From: Prorocentrum cordatum
Lineage: Eukaryota; Sar; Dinophyceae; Prorocentrales; Prorocentraceae
Assembly: GCA_963575745.1 (NCBI GenBank)
Contig: CAUYUJ010009502.1
Span: 118,269 to 182,268, forward strand
Direction of reading: 5' to 3'
DNA length: 64,000 nt
The notes under the pieces are model-generated. The model was given only the letters and a program-made list of their open reading frames with translations. It ran no database searches and was not told the DNA's origin. Below are positions 1 through 11,685 of the stretch, one piece after another (position 1 is the stretch's first letter; each line of letters starts with the position of its first letter). Made by a program: the position numbers and the translations under genes.

Positions 1-1532
1 CGTTGCCAGGCTGAGCTTCAGTGGTTAAGGTAGTATAGAAGTTTCCACTGCCAGTTCCCCTTCCCCTTCCAAACACTGAACCTACGTTACCAGGAGACCG
101 TTCTGACAGATGGACTATCGAACGCATCCTCTCACACAACTCATCATACTGTTGTTGCGTTCGGGGCATTTGGTGGTTGAGTGGCTGCGAGAGTTGCACG
201 GCTCGCTGGTTGCCAACGCCTAGGGCGCGGAACAGGATAGCGAGCAGTTGGAAGTTGGGAAGATCAAACCCCACCGACTGCGCCTCAAGACGGGCCATCT
301 CGAACCGAGTGAGGATTACATCGATTCGTTCTCCGTGAGGCACATGAAAGTCGATGAGCTGCGTGCCTGAAGTGAGCTGGCGCTCATCTTCCAGGCGTTC
401 GAACTTCATACTTAAGAGAAGCATAGTGTAGGTTACTGGGTCGGTGTGGGCACCATCGATGTCCGCACCATAGTTTATAATGTCAGGTGGTACAATCATG
501 GCGAGCGTCCTCGCTAGGCCACCCAAGCCGCGTTGCATGGCGGCTGCTTGGGCCCGTGGCGCCACGCGCCCGCATGCGACGTTAAGCCACGCGCTGACCT
601 CACAAACATATTCGCGGAAAGGTACGTTGCCTTGAGGGCCCCAGTATGGGCCATGTGTTTGCCCATCTGTGCCGTTGCCCCTCCTCAGCGCATGTGTCCG
701 ATTGCTGCCCCCAGCGCAAACCATATGATGGCGAAGATAACCAACCCATGGCTGTGAAGATATGGGTGGTTATCAGGCGCGTTGCCGCGCTGGGGTAGGG
801 CTTGTAGCGCCATGTCAAGTCCACGAGGCGCTTTATCTTGCGGGTCCCCCCGCCTCTGCTTCAAGTAGTGCGATTATGGCTCGTTGCCGAGCGGTTGGTA
901 ATAGCGTAGTGATGAAGCGTATATGGTACCAATGTGGATATCTAGACGTCGTACCTCTCGTGTTGCTTCTTGCTCTTGAATTGATCCTCGTAAATGTAGT
1001 TGGACTGGTGGCGCAGGGTGGTAGTTGGTCACGAAGATCGCGCCGGATAGCGCGAGGATAAGAAGAGCAAGAGCTGACCACACGAGAGTGCGGCCAGCTC
1101 CGCTACCAAGTCTGAAATGACTATGGTAAGTCAATTAGCATCCAATGCCATGCCGTGTTGGTTCAGCTTGGGGAGTGGACGGATAAGATCGGATAAGATC
1201 GATGTAGTGATCTTCCCAGCACACAGCGAACACACGCAATGTCCGGGCAAATAGGGTGCGCGTGCCTTGAGCCAAAGGCAACGGCGCGCGGGCTATACTC
1301 CCGATCCTCTATAACATCTCCCAAAGAGCTACCCTTAAAGTTAGCGGTCGAGTTGGGAAATGCGTTGGCAGTCGTGGCGGTCGCGGTGGTCGGCGCGGAC
1401 GTGCCCGCAATGGGGCAGTCGGGCGTGCCAGCGGCGATCGTGGTGGGAGTCGTCGCTGCGGGCGTTGTCGCGGTGGCCGTGCGGCCCGCGGCGCCAGGGC
1501 GCGGGGCGCCGTAGCAGCGGCCTAGAAACGCT
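1..1532. other. Unrecognised sequence left of the LINE fragment
   Basis: No convincing gene is seen. If the giant minus-strand gene continues leftward, this lies in the intron after exon 6. The part at about 1237-1532 directly follows the LINE stop codon on the minus strand and may be its 3' UTR. An Ala/Val-rich plus-strand ORF at 1239-1514 has no recognisable domain and looks fortuitous. Confidence 0.5.
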
Positions 1533-2506
1533 CTACTGCCCCAGGGCGCTGAGGATCATCTCGGCGCTACCCGTGCGCAGGGTAACGGAAATGTCCCGCC
1601 ACAGGCGGCTGAGGACCTCCCCTCGTTCTGCCACCTCGAGGTCGGCGCCGTAGCTGCGCACGAAGGCCGCCGCCTCCTCGGAGGGGCGCCCCCCGGCCTC
1701 GAAGACAATGGGGATCAGGTCGGAGCCTGGCCTGGGAGGGTACTGCGCCCTCTTTCGTCGACCTTCTGGGATGCAGCGAGGGCACTCCTGTTGGACGGGG
1801 CCTGCCTGCGCGGGGCATAGGATGAATGTGCGCAGGTAATGGCCCAATCCACGTAGATGTGGCGCCCAGCATTGTGATCGACGGTGGCCACATCGAGCTT
1901 GGTCTCCTCGACGGTGCCATTGGGGAAACGACGATCCCACCCAGGCACGTGCTGCTCGGCGGGGGCGGCGTAGCCCGTGAGCTCCGTGTGCCGCTTAGAG
2001 TGGAAGTCGCGCAGGCGGTTGTGTCTGTCGCTCCGCGACCTCCCGCCTTCGCATTTTCTCGCGTGCCAGCCTTTCCTGTCGAGCGGGTGGTTGCAAACCT
2101 GTCCCGTCGCCGCGTTTCTGTGCTGACACCGGGCCCCCTCCGGGCAGACGGGCAGGTCCAGCCGCATCTTGAGGTTGGTCAGGAAGTGCTTGTCGGGCTG
2201 CGCAGCATCTCCAGCGTTGCGGGGCAACAGGAAGGACCCCGCGCCGGCCCCTCCAGCCGAGCGCAAGGAGAGGCGGCCGTCTTCGTCCAGCAGCGTGCCC
2301 AGGAGTCGTTTTCGGCTGGCCCCAGAGGCGGCTTTGCTCCACTGCCCCGGCCGCTTGTGCTGCGGTTCCCGCATGTAGCTGAGCAGGTTCAGGGGTTCGC
2401 CTTCGAGAGCGCCAGCGTTGTGGAGCGCTTGTTCTGCTTGGGCGAAGGCCTGGAGAGTACGGGGGCACCTGGCGCGGAGCTCCTCCAGAGTGCTGACTCC
2501 CAGGCA
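1533..2506 (-). pseudogene. 3' fragment of a non-LTR retrotransposon ORF (zinc finger + restriction-like endonuclease)
   Basis: The minus strand encodes the C-terminal part of a LINE polyprotein with a restriction-like endonuclease. In order it shows a Cys/His zinc-finger region (CPEGARCQHRN..CNHPLDRKGWHARKC), a basic segment ending GRSRSDRHNRL, and a PD-(D/E)XK-type block (ETKLDVATVDHN..IYVDWAIT). The conserved tail is IPIVFEAGGRPSEEAAAFVR followed by MILSALGQ and a stop at 1533. The endonuclease block and the tail are in different frames; the shift falls at about 1715-1760. The reverse transcriptase is absent: similarity stops at 2506, where a CTC repeat begins, as expected for a 5'-truncated insertion. 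Family assignment rests on motif recognition. Confidence 0.72.
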
Positions 2507-2510
2507 GTTT

Positions 2511-2680
2511 ACCCTCCTCCTCCTCCTCCTCCTCCTCCTCCTCCTCCTCCTTCTCCTCCTCCTCCTGCTCCTCCTCCTCCTCCTCCTCATCATCATTTCC
2601 TCATTTCCTCATTTCCTCGTCTCCTCATCCTCATCCTCATCCTCATCCTCATCCTCATCCGCATCCTCCTCCTCATGTTT
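2511..2680. repeat. (CTC)n followed by (CTCATC)n microsatellite
   Basis: About 80 bp of near-perfect CTC triplets run into short TTTCCTCA units and then about eight CTCATC hexamers. In the sense of the giant gene (minus) this reads GAGGAG and GATGAG, starting about 80 nt past the end of exon 6. Confidence 0.95.
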
Positions 2681-2755
2681 GCCCACTCTCCCTTCCGCCA
2701 CTGCGCTTGACCTTCCTCGTCCTCACCCTCCGCCCCCATGCCCAGCGCGGCGCGC

Positions 2756-2778
2756 GTCCTCGATCTTCGTGTTGAAAC
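2756..2778 (-). CDS. Exon 6 of the giant split gene (3' end uncertain)
   Basis: The exon starts after an AG at 2780-2779. With the single G left over from exon 5 it reads G-F-N-T-K-I-E-D, which fits the (S)NI..L.TKIEDL segment expected next in the dinoflagellate coiled-coil family. The proposed end is a GC donor directly after GAC at 2756. The reading frame stays open to 2730 (A-R-A-G-H-G-G-G-G), so a later donor, for example at the GTGAGG near 2725, cannot be excluded. Only 23 bp support it, so it is the least certain exon. The next exon is not in the window. Confidence 0.6.
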
Positions 2779-2837
2779 CTCGGCCGTGGACGGGCGGCGC
2801 GCGAAAGACCCCCTCCGAGACGGCGTGCGAAGAGGCT

Positions 2838-2892
2838 GGCACAGAGGAGGAGGAGGATCACGAGCACAGAGGAGCAGGAGGAGAAGGAGGAG
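2838..2892. repeat. GAG-rich tract next to exon 6
   Basis: Plus-strand GAGGAGGAGG and AGGAGGAGAAGG. In the transcript this is a CUC/UCC pyrimidine tract 60-115 nt upstream of the exon 6 acceptor. It could serve as an extended polypyrimidine tract or pair with the GAG tract at the other end of the intron. Confidence 0.85.
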
Positions 2893-2959
2893 CAGTGTAA
2901 ACCCAAGACGCATCAACGATGTTGCAATCAACTATCCCTCCAAATTCCCTCTTCATACG

Positions 2960-3640
2960 CCCCTTGCAAGAATGCGCGCGTTCACTGCGGGAAATGCCAC
3001 GTTGGAAGACAACCGTCTAAGAATCCTCAAACGCACCAAAACACCATTCCTGGGACTTCAACGCCGCGAAGCGTAACTGTTGCGTCCTGAGAATCAGAAG
3101 TGGCAGGTCACAAAAACACAATTCATGGGACTTCAACACAAAGAACCACGCGACTGTTGGGCTCTGCCAGTCCTAAACCGTGCCAGGACACGATTCCTGG
3201 CATTTCAACGATACAAACCCTGAAAGCTGCTGCTTTTAAGACGAATACACGCGGCGTCCATGCGAGAGCCACATTTTGAAACCAGACAGCCGTTCATCCT
3301 TGAACTGCTTCAGATATTTAAAACGAATGTGCGCGGCGCTGTGGCGAGGGCCACAGTTTGAGACTGGACCACCCTCCTTGAAATTGCTGCAAATGGTTAA
3401 AACGAATGTATGTGGCGCTGGCGCGAAAGCCACATGATGAAAACGGCCCGCCCTAATCCTTGAAACTGCTGTAAACTTTGAAGACGAATGTGCGCCGCGC
3501 TAAAGCCAGAGCGAGAAAATGAAAACGGCCCGCCCTCCATCCTCGAAACTATTGCAAACTTTTTGGACGAATGCGCGCGGTGTTTAGGCGAGAGCCACAG
3601 TTTGGAAACAGGCCGTCCTCCATCCTTGAAGCTGCTGCAA
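2960..3640. repeat. Two degenerate minisatellites (about 73 bp and about 82 bp)
   Basis: At about 3000-3215 a unit containing ATTCCTGGGACTTCAAC recurs about every 73 bp (3 copies). At about 3225-3640 a unit containing AAACTGCTGCAAA, ACGAATGTGCGCGGCG and GAGAGCCACAGTTTG recurs about every 80-84 bp (5 copies). No coding sense was found. Confidence 0.75.
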
Positions 3641-3744
3641 ATGTCAAGCCTCATGATCATAGATGATGAAAAAGTCTCAAACGAAGCGTCCTGCACGCCC
3701 TGCCGACACGTCTGGGGGTGCGACACGGAGGACTGAATTATCTA

Positions 3745-3945
3745 AATGAAAATAGGCGGAGGAAGAACAGGAGGACACGGGAGGAGGACACGAGGTGGAG
3801 GACGACGAGGAGGCGGAACAGAGAGGAGGGAAAGGAGGAGGAGGAGGAGGATGGAAGACGAGCGGGGCCGCGGGAGGAGTGGGAGGAGGAGGAAATGGAC
3901 AGGGATGAGGAGGGACGTGGAGGAAGGGCAGAATTGACAAGAGCA
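3745..3945. repeat. GGA/GAG purine-rich low-complexity tract
   Basis: An imperfect run of GGAGGA, GAGGACACG and GAGGAGG units. It is purine-rich on the plus strand (pyrimidine-rich in the transcript of the giant gene). No gene is seen between it and 4330. Confidence 0.8.
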
Positions 3946-4333
3946 CGGCAGAATTGAGCATGTTTTGAAATTGTGGCGATGGCATAGTTTGGCTCTCGCC
4001 TGGGCCGCGTCCCACGGTGCAATCATCGGCGACCAAGCGCGACAAAAACACAACAAGCACCAAAAACAATACCTATACGACCACCTTGCGGGTGATAAGG
4101 AAGTTGGGGGGGGAAGGGGGCCAGCAATGGGCAACAGTGGTGATTCTTGCGTTGCCACTCGCTCTTGGGAGCCTTGGTGTCGAGTTGTTTACGTCATCAT
4201 TCGCTCTTGGGCGCCTTGGTATCATTCCCCCCCAAGAAACTAACGAAATAGTAATTTATTCAGTCAGGTGTGCAAGGGTTTGGGGGGCCGTTTGGGCGCG
4301 TTGTTTGGACCTCTTGGGGGGTCTTCATTCATC

Positions 4334-4612
4334 TCACTATCGATCTCACAATCGATATCACGATTCATCTCACTATCGATTTCACGATCGATCTCACGAT
4401 CGATCTCACTATCGGTCTCACTATCGATCTCACTATCGATCTCACTATCGACTTCGCCGCCATCGGTCTCACTATCGTTTTCGCACCAGCGGGACACCGG
4501 GACACCGGCGGGACACCGGCGGGACACCGCGCGCCACTGCTTGCCAGAGGGAGGCCACAAGCGGGACACCGGCGGGACACCGCGCGCCATCGCTTGCCGG
4601 AGGGAGAATCAT
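4334..4612. repeat. 12-bp TCTCACTATCGA repeat followed by GGGACACCGGC repeats
   Basis: At 4334-4470 about ten imperfect 12-mers (CTCACTATCGAT, CTCACGATCGAT), each containing a palindromic ATCGAT or CGATCG core. At 4486-4612 GGGACACCGGC units occur inside a 77-bp block that is duplicated. Sequence from 4613 to about 5000 holds nothing recognisable. Confidence 0.85.
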
Positions 4613-5399
4613 TTGGTCCGGCCGCGCCTCAGCCACAGGAGACTTTCCTCTCGCCCGCCCACGCAGTTTCGCTTCGCCCGCGCGAACGGCACGCACGAAC
4701 ACGAAACCGAAACCGATTTCCTGGTGGGGGGCTCTCCGTTCCACTTCGATCTCACCCCCCAACCTCCGATAAATTCAAATGACATCGGGACTCGTCCAAA
4801 AGGGAAGGAAGGACGGAACGAGGAGGACGACCACAACCTGACGTCACTGTTCGCGACCGCCCATCCCAGGACAGCAAGAAATGTATTACAATATGTTTAT
4901 CGAAGCTGCTGACTGCATACGGTCGGAGGAAACGGGGAATTGGCAGCCTGCGCCTATAGATGAATCGGCCGCTGTCCCCAGCCTCCCCAACCGGCCCACT
5001 TCACCAGCACTCTACTGCGCTCAACCTTCCTCCGGCCACACACGGATGTCCGGCCTGCGCGTTGCGCAGAGCTTGCCCAAGCAAGGCGTGCGCAGAGAGG
5101 CCGAATTGCCAGCCGCATCGCGTCTTCCACATCCGTGGTGACACGCCCACCAACGCCCGAGCGAAGATTGCACGCGCTCTCCTACCGCGGCCTTCAGAAG
5201 CCACGTGGGTGAAGTCGCTATCCTCCAAGATCTTGGCCGCAGTCGCTGCCCGCTCCTTCCAGATGTCCGCCCCCTCGGCCACCATGGCCTCGACGCGGGC
5301 GCCCAGGTCGGCGCGGTGTTCCGCTTGATTTCGCAGCTGTTCACGACGCCGTCGGCGACTACTCCTAGGTCCGCTCCGCCGGCGACCCTTCGGCGCGCG

Positions 5400-6262
5400 T
5401 CGGCAAGCGCGCAAAATGGCGCCTCCGCCACGCAACGCAGGACCGCGTCAGAAGCCCACCAGGTAAGGAGTTGAATTGCGAGCAATGGGGCACCCATCGA
5501 CGCAAACCCCTGGGCGCCTGCGACACGAGGCGCGAGCCGCCCCGATCGTGCGCGACGATGCCAAGCTTGCTCGCGACGTGGACGAACGCCTCCACGACCC
5601 GTCTCTCGCCCACTGCGCGGCCGTCGATGGCCCGGAAGACCGGGGGCTCGGAGATCGCACCCACGCCGAAGTACTCAACGCACCAGCCCCTGCGAGCCAG
5701 CAGAGCGCGGCACGGGCAAGGCCAGACTTCGCCAGGCCGGCACGCGCAGCCCCAAGCACGGCTCTTGTCCATCGCCGCCAGGTCTGTTTTCGAACGCGGC
5801 AACAGCCGGGCAACTTCCCTCCTCGCGCGCCAAATCGACGGCGACGTCGCACCGCATGGCGAGGGGCGCCTCTCTCACGCAGGCAAAAGAATGACCCTCC
5901 CATGGCGAAGGCCTGGACGCCCACAGGGCCCACGAAGCCCTCGGGGGCCGAATCCAACCCGAGCATCGCCACCTCGCGGAGCGGCAGGGGGGGCGATTGA
6001 CGCGAGGGCCCAATGCCTCGCGAAGCACTGGCGCTGGCCTTCCGCGCGATCCAATTGAGCTGGTCGCCCCACGGGTGGCCTGCAGCGATATGCCCCTTCG
6101 CCCTGGAGAAGCAACTCGCTGCGGAGCGGTACCCGCCCGCCCTCAGCAACGCCACCGCGGCCATGACCTTCATCGCGGCGAGTAAGAGCACAGCTATGTC
6201 CGGCTCTCCCAAGGTCAAGTCCTCGTTGAGCCATGCGTCGCGGAGGCGAGTCCACGCGCGGA
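5400..6262 (-). pseudogene. Tyrosine recombinase (integrase) of YR retroelement 1, degenerate
   Basis: Minus-strand similarity is spread over three frames. The N-terminal core-binding part includes AMKVMAAVALLRAGGYRSA, AKGHIAAGHPWGDQL and GFVGPVGVQAFAMGGSFFCL, the last followed by the Arg-containing box (RER). A frame change near 5800 leads to SKTDLAAMDKSRAWGC and VFRAIDGRAVGERRVVEAF. A second leads to AIQLLTWWASDAVLRCVAEAP. In related elements the last block has Tyr where this one has Cys, so the nucleophile is lost. The His-x-x-Arg box is also damaged (GGSRLVS; the His is missing). The protein would integrate a circular DNA intermediate in the nucleus. It lies downstream of RT-RNase H, the usual order for such elements. 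Confidence 0.75.
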
Positions 6263-7299
6263 GCACGGGGCACGGTGGCGCCCGCGAAGACTGCACGCGC
6301 ACGTCGCGCTCCAGGCGCGCCCACGCGGCGCCCCTGCCCCGCGCAATTGCCACGGAACCCGCCGCCCGCGCAAAGGAGCCATCTGCAGCGCGCCGCCGCG
6401 TTCGGCAACGCGCCGCGCAGGCCGCGCCGCCGCCGGCGGCGCGACATCCGGAGCCGCCGCGCTGCCGCCATTTCCACCATCTGGGACCGCAGCTGGAGCA
6501 CCACGGCCGGGGCGAGCAGCGCCGGCACCCGAACATTGCAAAGGTTTCCGCCTGGGCGCGCAGACCTGTTGCCCATGGCGGCAGCCAGATGCCTGGCGCG
6601 GCGCGCTGCAGGCCCGTCTGCAAAAATGCCGCGGCGCAACCGGCATGCCGACGCCCCGCGCATATAGCGCCATTAACCTGGAACCCCCACACATAGGGCA
6701 TGGCCCCCGCTGCCGAGGGGCGCGCGCACAAGGTGCAATCCGCCGCGCCCCCACGCGCACGGCGTGAAACACGAATAACGAGAGACGCGAGAGACGACGC
6801 CCCGCGCCTATGGCGCTACAACCGGCGCAGCACACATATGGAGCCACGCGCTGGCGCACATACAGCGCGAAACCTGGCGGGCAGCGAAGCTTGCCCCACC
6901 CCGACACCGAGCGCGACGACCGAGCGCCGAGGGGCGCGCGAAGCGACAACCCACGGACTGGCGCACACGAAGGACAGCCTACTAGCCAATCGCGCACGCA
7001 GCGCCCGACCACCTCTGCAACCGCGCGGAGCCACTCCCCTGGCGCCGCACACGCAGCGCGCCCGGAGCGCACCTATAGCGCCCGCGCGGCCGAACGCTCA
7101 CATAGCGCACAAGTGCCCCATCCTCGCTCTTTTTCCTTGAAGCAAATATCCGAATTTAATCCCACTCCGCGGGGCCTGCCGTCCAACGCGCGACGCGCAT
7201 GCAGCGCATGCGCGGCCGAAAACGGGCCCGCTCCAATCCGGGGGGCCCGCCGCCTAACACGCGGCGCGCGCGGCGCGAATGCGCAGAAAGCGGCCCCAC
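6263..7299. other. Unrecognised GC-rich spacer between RNase H and recombinase of element 1
   Basis: Long GC-rich ORFs exist on both strands but none shows a known motif. GCGCACATA, ACATATGGAG and CATAGGGCAT words recur at 6660-7110. Probably a degenerate internal region of the retroelement. Confidence 0.4.
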
Positions 7300-8960
7300 T
7301 CAGACCTCCACCTGCCCCGCGGCCGCGTCGCCAGCACACCAGAAAGAGGCCGCTCGGGCCGGGGCTGGCGCGGATGGCACGCCACGCAGGGCATCCGAGA
7401 GTGCGAAATTTAAGCTCGGGTCGAACTTCCAGGAGATCGCATCGGCGATCCTCGACGCGACCCAGGGCGCGCGGGCGACGACGTCCGGGCGCAACGAGGC
7501 CGGGCCCACGCTAGGCAAGCTCCCGGGCGATTCCGTTGAGAGCCCCAGAGCTTCCCTTGAGCCTGAGAACCAGAGTCAAGGCGGCGATGTTGTCTGCCCA
7601 GACTTCGAGTTTGACAGTCTTGCACCCAGTGGCTGGCCCACGCCCCCCATGCAATGAGCAAGTTCTTGGCCTCGAACACTTGCTGCCACCTGGTCGCCCC
7701 GGCGCGCTCCCAGGGGCGCTCGTCGCCCTGCGAGATCGGCTCGCATGGTAGGCCAAGAGAGCATCGCCGTTGCAAGTATAAGCGCTGCACACCCAAATGC
7801 AAACACCCCCGACGATGCACAACTTGACCCCCTGGTCCTTGCACGCGCCCAAGCGGCGCACCATCGCCAGGGCCCCGGCCTGCCGCCGCAAGAAAGTGGA
7901 AATCCACGGGAGAGCTGGCTGGACCTGCCGCGCCCAAATGCAGCCGCGCGGCGCCCTGGTCTCGCGGCCAGAGTCGAACGACCGCCGACCCACCCAAAGG
8001 TCGGCCAGGAACGGGCGCCAGACGAACAACACGTTCGCGACGCAAGTGGTTAGTTAGCCCAGCGCACTTCGGCAAGCGGGGCGCTGTAGGCCAAGAACTG
8101 AGTCGCGAGATCAAGCGCGTCGGTGATCTCGTCCTTCGGGATCGCGATCGCCACGCGATTCGTCGAAGTTGAAAGGTCGCACCCAATGCAGTCCACGGCG
8201 CAACCGCGCCTCGCCTTCGCGAAAGCAAGCGGGGGGCCGAGGACGCACCACGCTGCCGCCACCAAGGCGACAGGTCGATCGCGATGGCATCTGGCCCCCC
8301 TCAGCGCAAAAATGGAGCCATCCACGCAAAGGTGCCCCCCGCCTCGCGCGGGCCTGGACGCTTCCACGCCCGCCGGCAGGCCCTGCGCGCAGCGCGGGAG
8401 AATGGAAACTGGCCCCGCCCACGCGAGCGGCCCATTCCTCGATCCTCGGGCGGCCCTCGCGCATACGTTGCACGCGCCGCGGGCCGCCCCCACGAAGAAT
8501 CTGCGCTCGCTCAGGCGCCATGGCACGTTCCAGAAGGCATCCTTCAAGTCCACGACGAAATGCTCGATCTGCCCCTCGCCCCCCAAGTCCACCACGAATT
8601 CGAGCGCGTCGCGCGCAGCATCGGCGGCCCGAGGCAGCACTACCCCAAGCGCATGGCGCGCCCGAGGCGACATTTCCAAAATGCTCGAGGTCCAGAACGG
8701 GGCGCCTCTTAACTCTTCCCTGCTCGCCCTGCTCAATGACTGCGAACTTCGAGATCGCGTGCTCCTTGCCGAACCACTCGCAGAGCCGCTCGCGCATCGC
8801 CTCGACCAGCCAGGCCTCCTCTAAGAAAGATCTGATCTGCTCCAGGGGCTCCGGGCCCAGGTCTGGCGGCCCCACCCCGTCGGCGAAATCGACCGCCGAA
8901 GGCGCGCCTCGCCGCTGCTCAGGAAGGATCTGCAAGAAGACGGCGCCCGCGCCCAACGGA
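7300..8960 (-). pseudogene. Reverse transcriptase-RNase H of YR retroelement 1, degenerate
   Basis: RT blocks in minus-strand order: GRVKRRPVLDLEHFG; a segment related to LVLDFSDAFW (VVDLKDAFWNVPWRLSERRF); RGSRNGPLAWAG; and the catalytic box as LCVDG at 8328-8317. That box replaces YVDD with CVDG, so one catalytic Asp is lost. The RT ends with AIPKDEITDALDLATQFL. RNase H-like blocks follow: WRPFLADLW, WARQVQPALPWISTFLRR, WADNIAALTLVLRLKGSSGA and IADAISWKFDP. At least three frame changes (near 8736, 8050 and 7510) break it. In life it would copy element RNA into DNA. It is clearly inactive. Confidence 0.82.
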
Positions 8961-9829
8961 TCGAGCGCCATGCCCGCCCCGACGCCGCCCCGGGGCCATT
9001 CGCGCACGCACGCCCCCGGGTCGCCAGCCACCGCGGCCCACCGCTGCATTAAGCGCCCCCGAATACACGAGGAACAAGCGCCTGTGGGCGAGGGGCCGAC
9101 GTCCGCGGAAAGGACCACGCTGGGCCCGTCTCACACAGCCCCGAGAGCGAACTCCAAATCGCCCGCGGCGTCGCCGAGCTCGCTGTCATTTAGGACGCCT
9201 GACGGCATGTGAAGGATCAGCTGCACCAGTTGCGGCTTCCTGTCGAATCCGGCGCCGAACAGAGGAGCGAGGATGCCGCCCAACTTCGCGCGCCCGGGCA
9301 GCTCGGCAACCACCCTCGCCGCGCGGCGGAGACCGACCAGCGACGCCGCGCCCCCCCGGCGCCTGATCTGCTTTGCATCCAGCTTCGTTTCGCGAAGCTG
9401 GGCTGCACAGGCGATGCCCCCGTCGAGGTCGCGGACCGACCCCGCGTCGTCGCGAACTCCGCCCTTGCCTCAACGCGCCTCACGGGCGGCCGGCGGCACT
9501 GCTCGCCGCAGGGCCGGCCCCCCCGAGCGGCCCCAGCGCCTGGATGCCCTAGGACTTCCCCTGCACGCGGGAAACCTTCGCAACCTTCGCGGCCCGTGCG
9601 GCCAGCAGCGCGCCCATCCTGACCTCGCCCTTCCCCTCTGGCCTCAGCCCGGGAAGGCCGCGCTGCGACGGCGGGCGCTCTCAGCGCAGCGGCCGCGGAC
9701 CGGAGTCGCACTCACCTGAACGATTGCCCGGCGACGCACCGAGGAGGGCAATGGAGGTCGAAGACGGAGGCAGCATAAAGCACGCAACGCAGGGCCCGGC
9801 CGGGATCTCACCGAGGAGACCCTCCCTCG
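8961..9829 (-). other. Uncertain coding remnant between methyltransferase-like fragment and RT of element 1
   Basis: Minus-strand ORFs cross this stretch but carry stops and have no motif I can name. It probably represents the decayed remainder of the methyltransferase-like domain and the linker to RT. Confidence 0.35.
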
Positions 9830-10083
9830 AAGATCCACTTATCCGACAGGTCGTAGGCTGACGCGTCGTCGACGATGTCCCGCATCTCCGCTGCCCACCC
9901 CAGTCGGCGCGCGAATGCGTCCAAGTCGCCACGCTTGCCCGCGAGCCCAAAGAACAAAACCAGCATCGCACTTGCGCCTTCCATGGGAGCCAGATCCTGC
10001 CTGTCAGCCGCCAGGCACTGCTTCTCAAGGCTGGGCCCAAGACGCGCCAGCGCGCCCTGTTCCGCGCCTTTCACGCGCACCAC
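9830..10083 (-). pseudogene. N-terminal piece of a methyltransferase-like domain, element 1
   Basis: The minus strand reads AMLVLFFGLAGKRGDLDAF, then RRLGWAAEMRDIVDDASAYD. This has the layout of a Rossmann motif I (LF.G...R), a motif II acidic residue and a motif III D-L, as in methyltransferase-like domains of dinoflagellate retroelements. A frame break follows. No PC/PPC catalytic box was located downstream, so function cannot be assigned. Confidence 0.45.
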
Positions 10084-10126
10084 CTGCGCGACCTAAGGCA
10101 ACGAAGCCGCCGTGGCATTCCAGTAA

Positions 10127-11622
10127 TTACGCCCTCCCTGCTTCCCTCGGCCCCAAGCCTTTGCCCTGGCCCCTTTGGCTGAAGGCTGGCTCGCGCGGGG
10201 CCCCCTTGCCCTTCGACTCGATCGCCACGCGGCCGGTCTGCAAGCACTTCGCACACTGATGGGCGACATCTCTCGCCTGCGGGCACCACGGCGGGCTTCG
10301 GCCCGACAGACAATTCCCCGTCTGAAATGCGGCACTGCCCTTGCAGCTGCGCGCGCAAATGCCGTCGACGACCCGGTGCACCTCCAGCGGCTGCCCCCCC
10401 TTCTCGTCGCGAAGGGCACGCTTGGGAGCACGGACGCCCCCGGCAGCGTCTGGGGCGCGCGGGGGGCCCGCAGGCGCGACAGGAGCGTCGCCCTCCACCA
10501 AGTCTGCCAAGCTCTTAGCTCCGGCATTGGCGAGCTGGGTTCCTCGACTTGCTCTTTCGAAACTTCGTGGTCAACGACGACCGCGCGCCACGCGCTGTCC
10601 CGCGGCGTAGGGGTGCGCTGCTTCCTTGCCTTCTGATTTAGCTTTCGCAAACCCTTCTTTCCAGCTTCTGGCGCACTCTTTCCACATGCTCCATCCTGCA
10701 CCTCACGCCCGTTTGGTAGACTATTGCCCGACATTGGGGCCCGTACCGGTTGGCGTACTTGCTGATCCTCTTCCCGCAGTCGGGCAACGGCCCGAACGCG
10801 ACCGCCTCGAAGCCCAGCAGACTGGCGATCACGAGTTGGTAGCACGCTTGCCAGTCTTCGACGTCAGGCGGGCCAAGGAGCTCGATGTTTTAAGTGCCGT
10901 CGGCCCGGGGGACCAAGCCTGTCAGGCGCAATTTGCGCAACAGGCGATGGTGGTTCGGTCCGCGAACTCCGAAGTCGACGTACGGCGCCACGCCCTGGTG
11001 GAGGAGCATGAACAAGCCCGTCAGCTGGTCCGTCGTGCACACCTCGTCTGGACGCGGGCTCCTGTCGTACACCTTGTGGAACGACGCGAAATTCTTCTCG
11101 AGGTCAGCCTTGCTGAACGCGGGCACTGCCTCATGGCTGCTCTGGGAGATGATGGTCTGAAGCGCGACCTTCGGACGGATGTCGTGCTGCTTGTCTGCCG
11201 ATGCCGCGGACTCAGCCGCGTGCAGAGCCCCCGTCGCGATCGTGATGGCGTCCTCCATCATGCCTTCAGCCTGCTCCTCCTTGGCGGCAAGAGCTTCCGC
11301 CATCTGAGGTTGGGACTTTTCCATGCCGCCTACGACCTGGTAATTAGATGCGCCCGATAAACCGGCACTGGCTCTTCTGGACGCGGGTCAGCTCCGCGGA
11401 GCCAATGCGGGCTTCGAGCACTGCGGCCTCGAAGTCGTCGTCTTTCGTGTTCCCGAAGATGCTAGGATGCTCTGTGCCGTCTGCGCCCAAGGACGCCCTG
11501 AAAGCCGCCGCTGCCGCCTCCGCGATGCCCGTACATGCAAAGACCGAGTCGACGGACTGGAAGACAGCGATGCCCTCCAATGATGGTTCCATGGGCGCCG
11601 GCCGAGTCCAACCCGAGCCCAA
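10127..11622 (-). pseudogene. gag-like ORF1 of YR retroelement 1 (nucleic-acid-binding), broken
   Basis: Minus-strand pieces in order: FEAAVLEARIGSAELTRVQKS; a frame change at about 11340; then KADLEKNFASFHKVYDRSPRPDE and GVAPYVDFGVRGPNHHRLLRK, ending LTGLVPRADGT at an in-frame TAA (10890). The same frame continues past the stop with NIELLGPPDVEDWQACYQL and FGPLPDCGKRISKYANRYGP. The C-terminal end has a Cys/His cluster (GICARSCKG..GNC..CP..VAHQCAKCL), as in capsid-like ORF1 proteins of dinoflagellate retroelements. It would package element RNA. The stop and frameshifts mark it as dead. Confidence 0.72.
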
Positions 11623-11685
11623 CTGCTGCAGGTCGAGCAGACGAGGTCACGCCTTTTTGTTGCAGAGGGGGGTGTCCGAACCAGT

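Noticed and set aside
5448-6731. 427-codon and other long ORFs around the element 1 recombinase read as host genes
   Set aside because: Only segments in changing frames match the recombinase; the rest is high-GC read-through.
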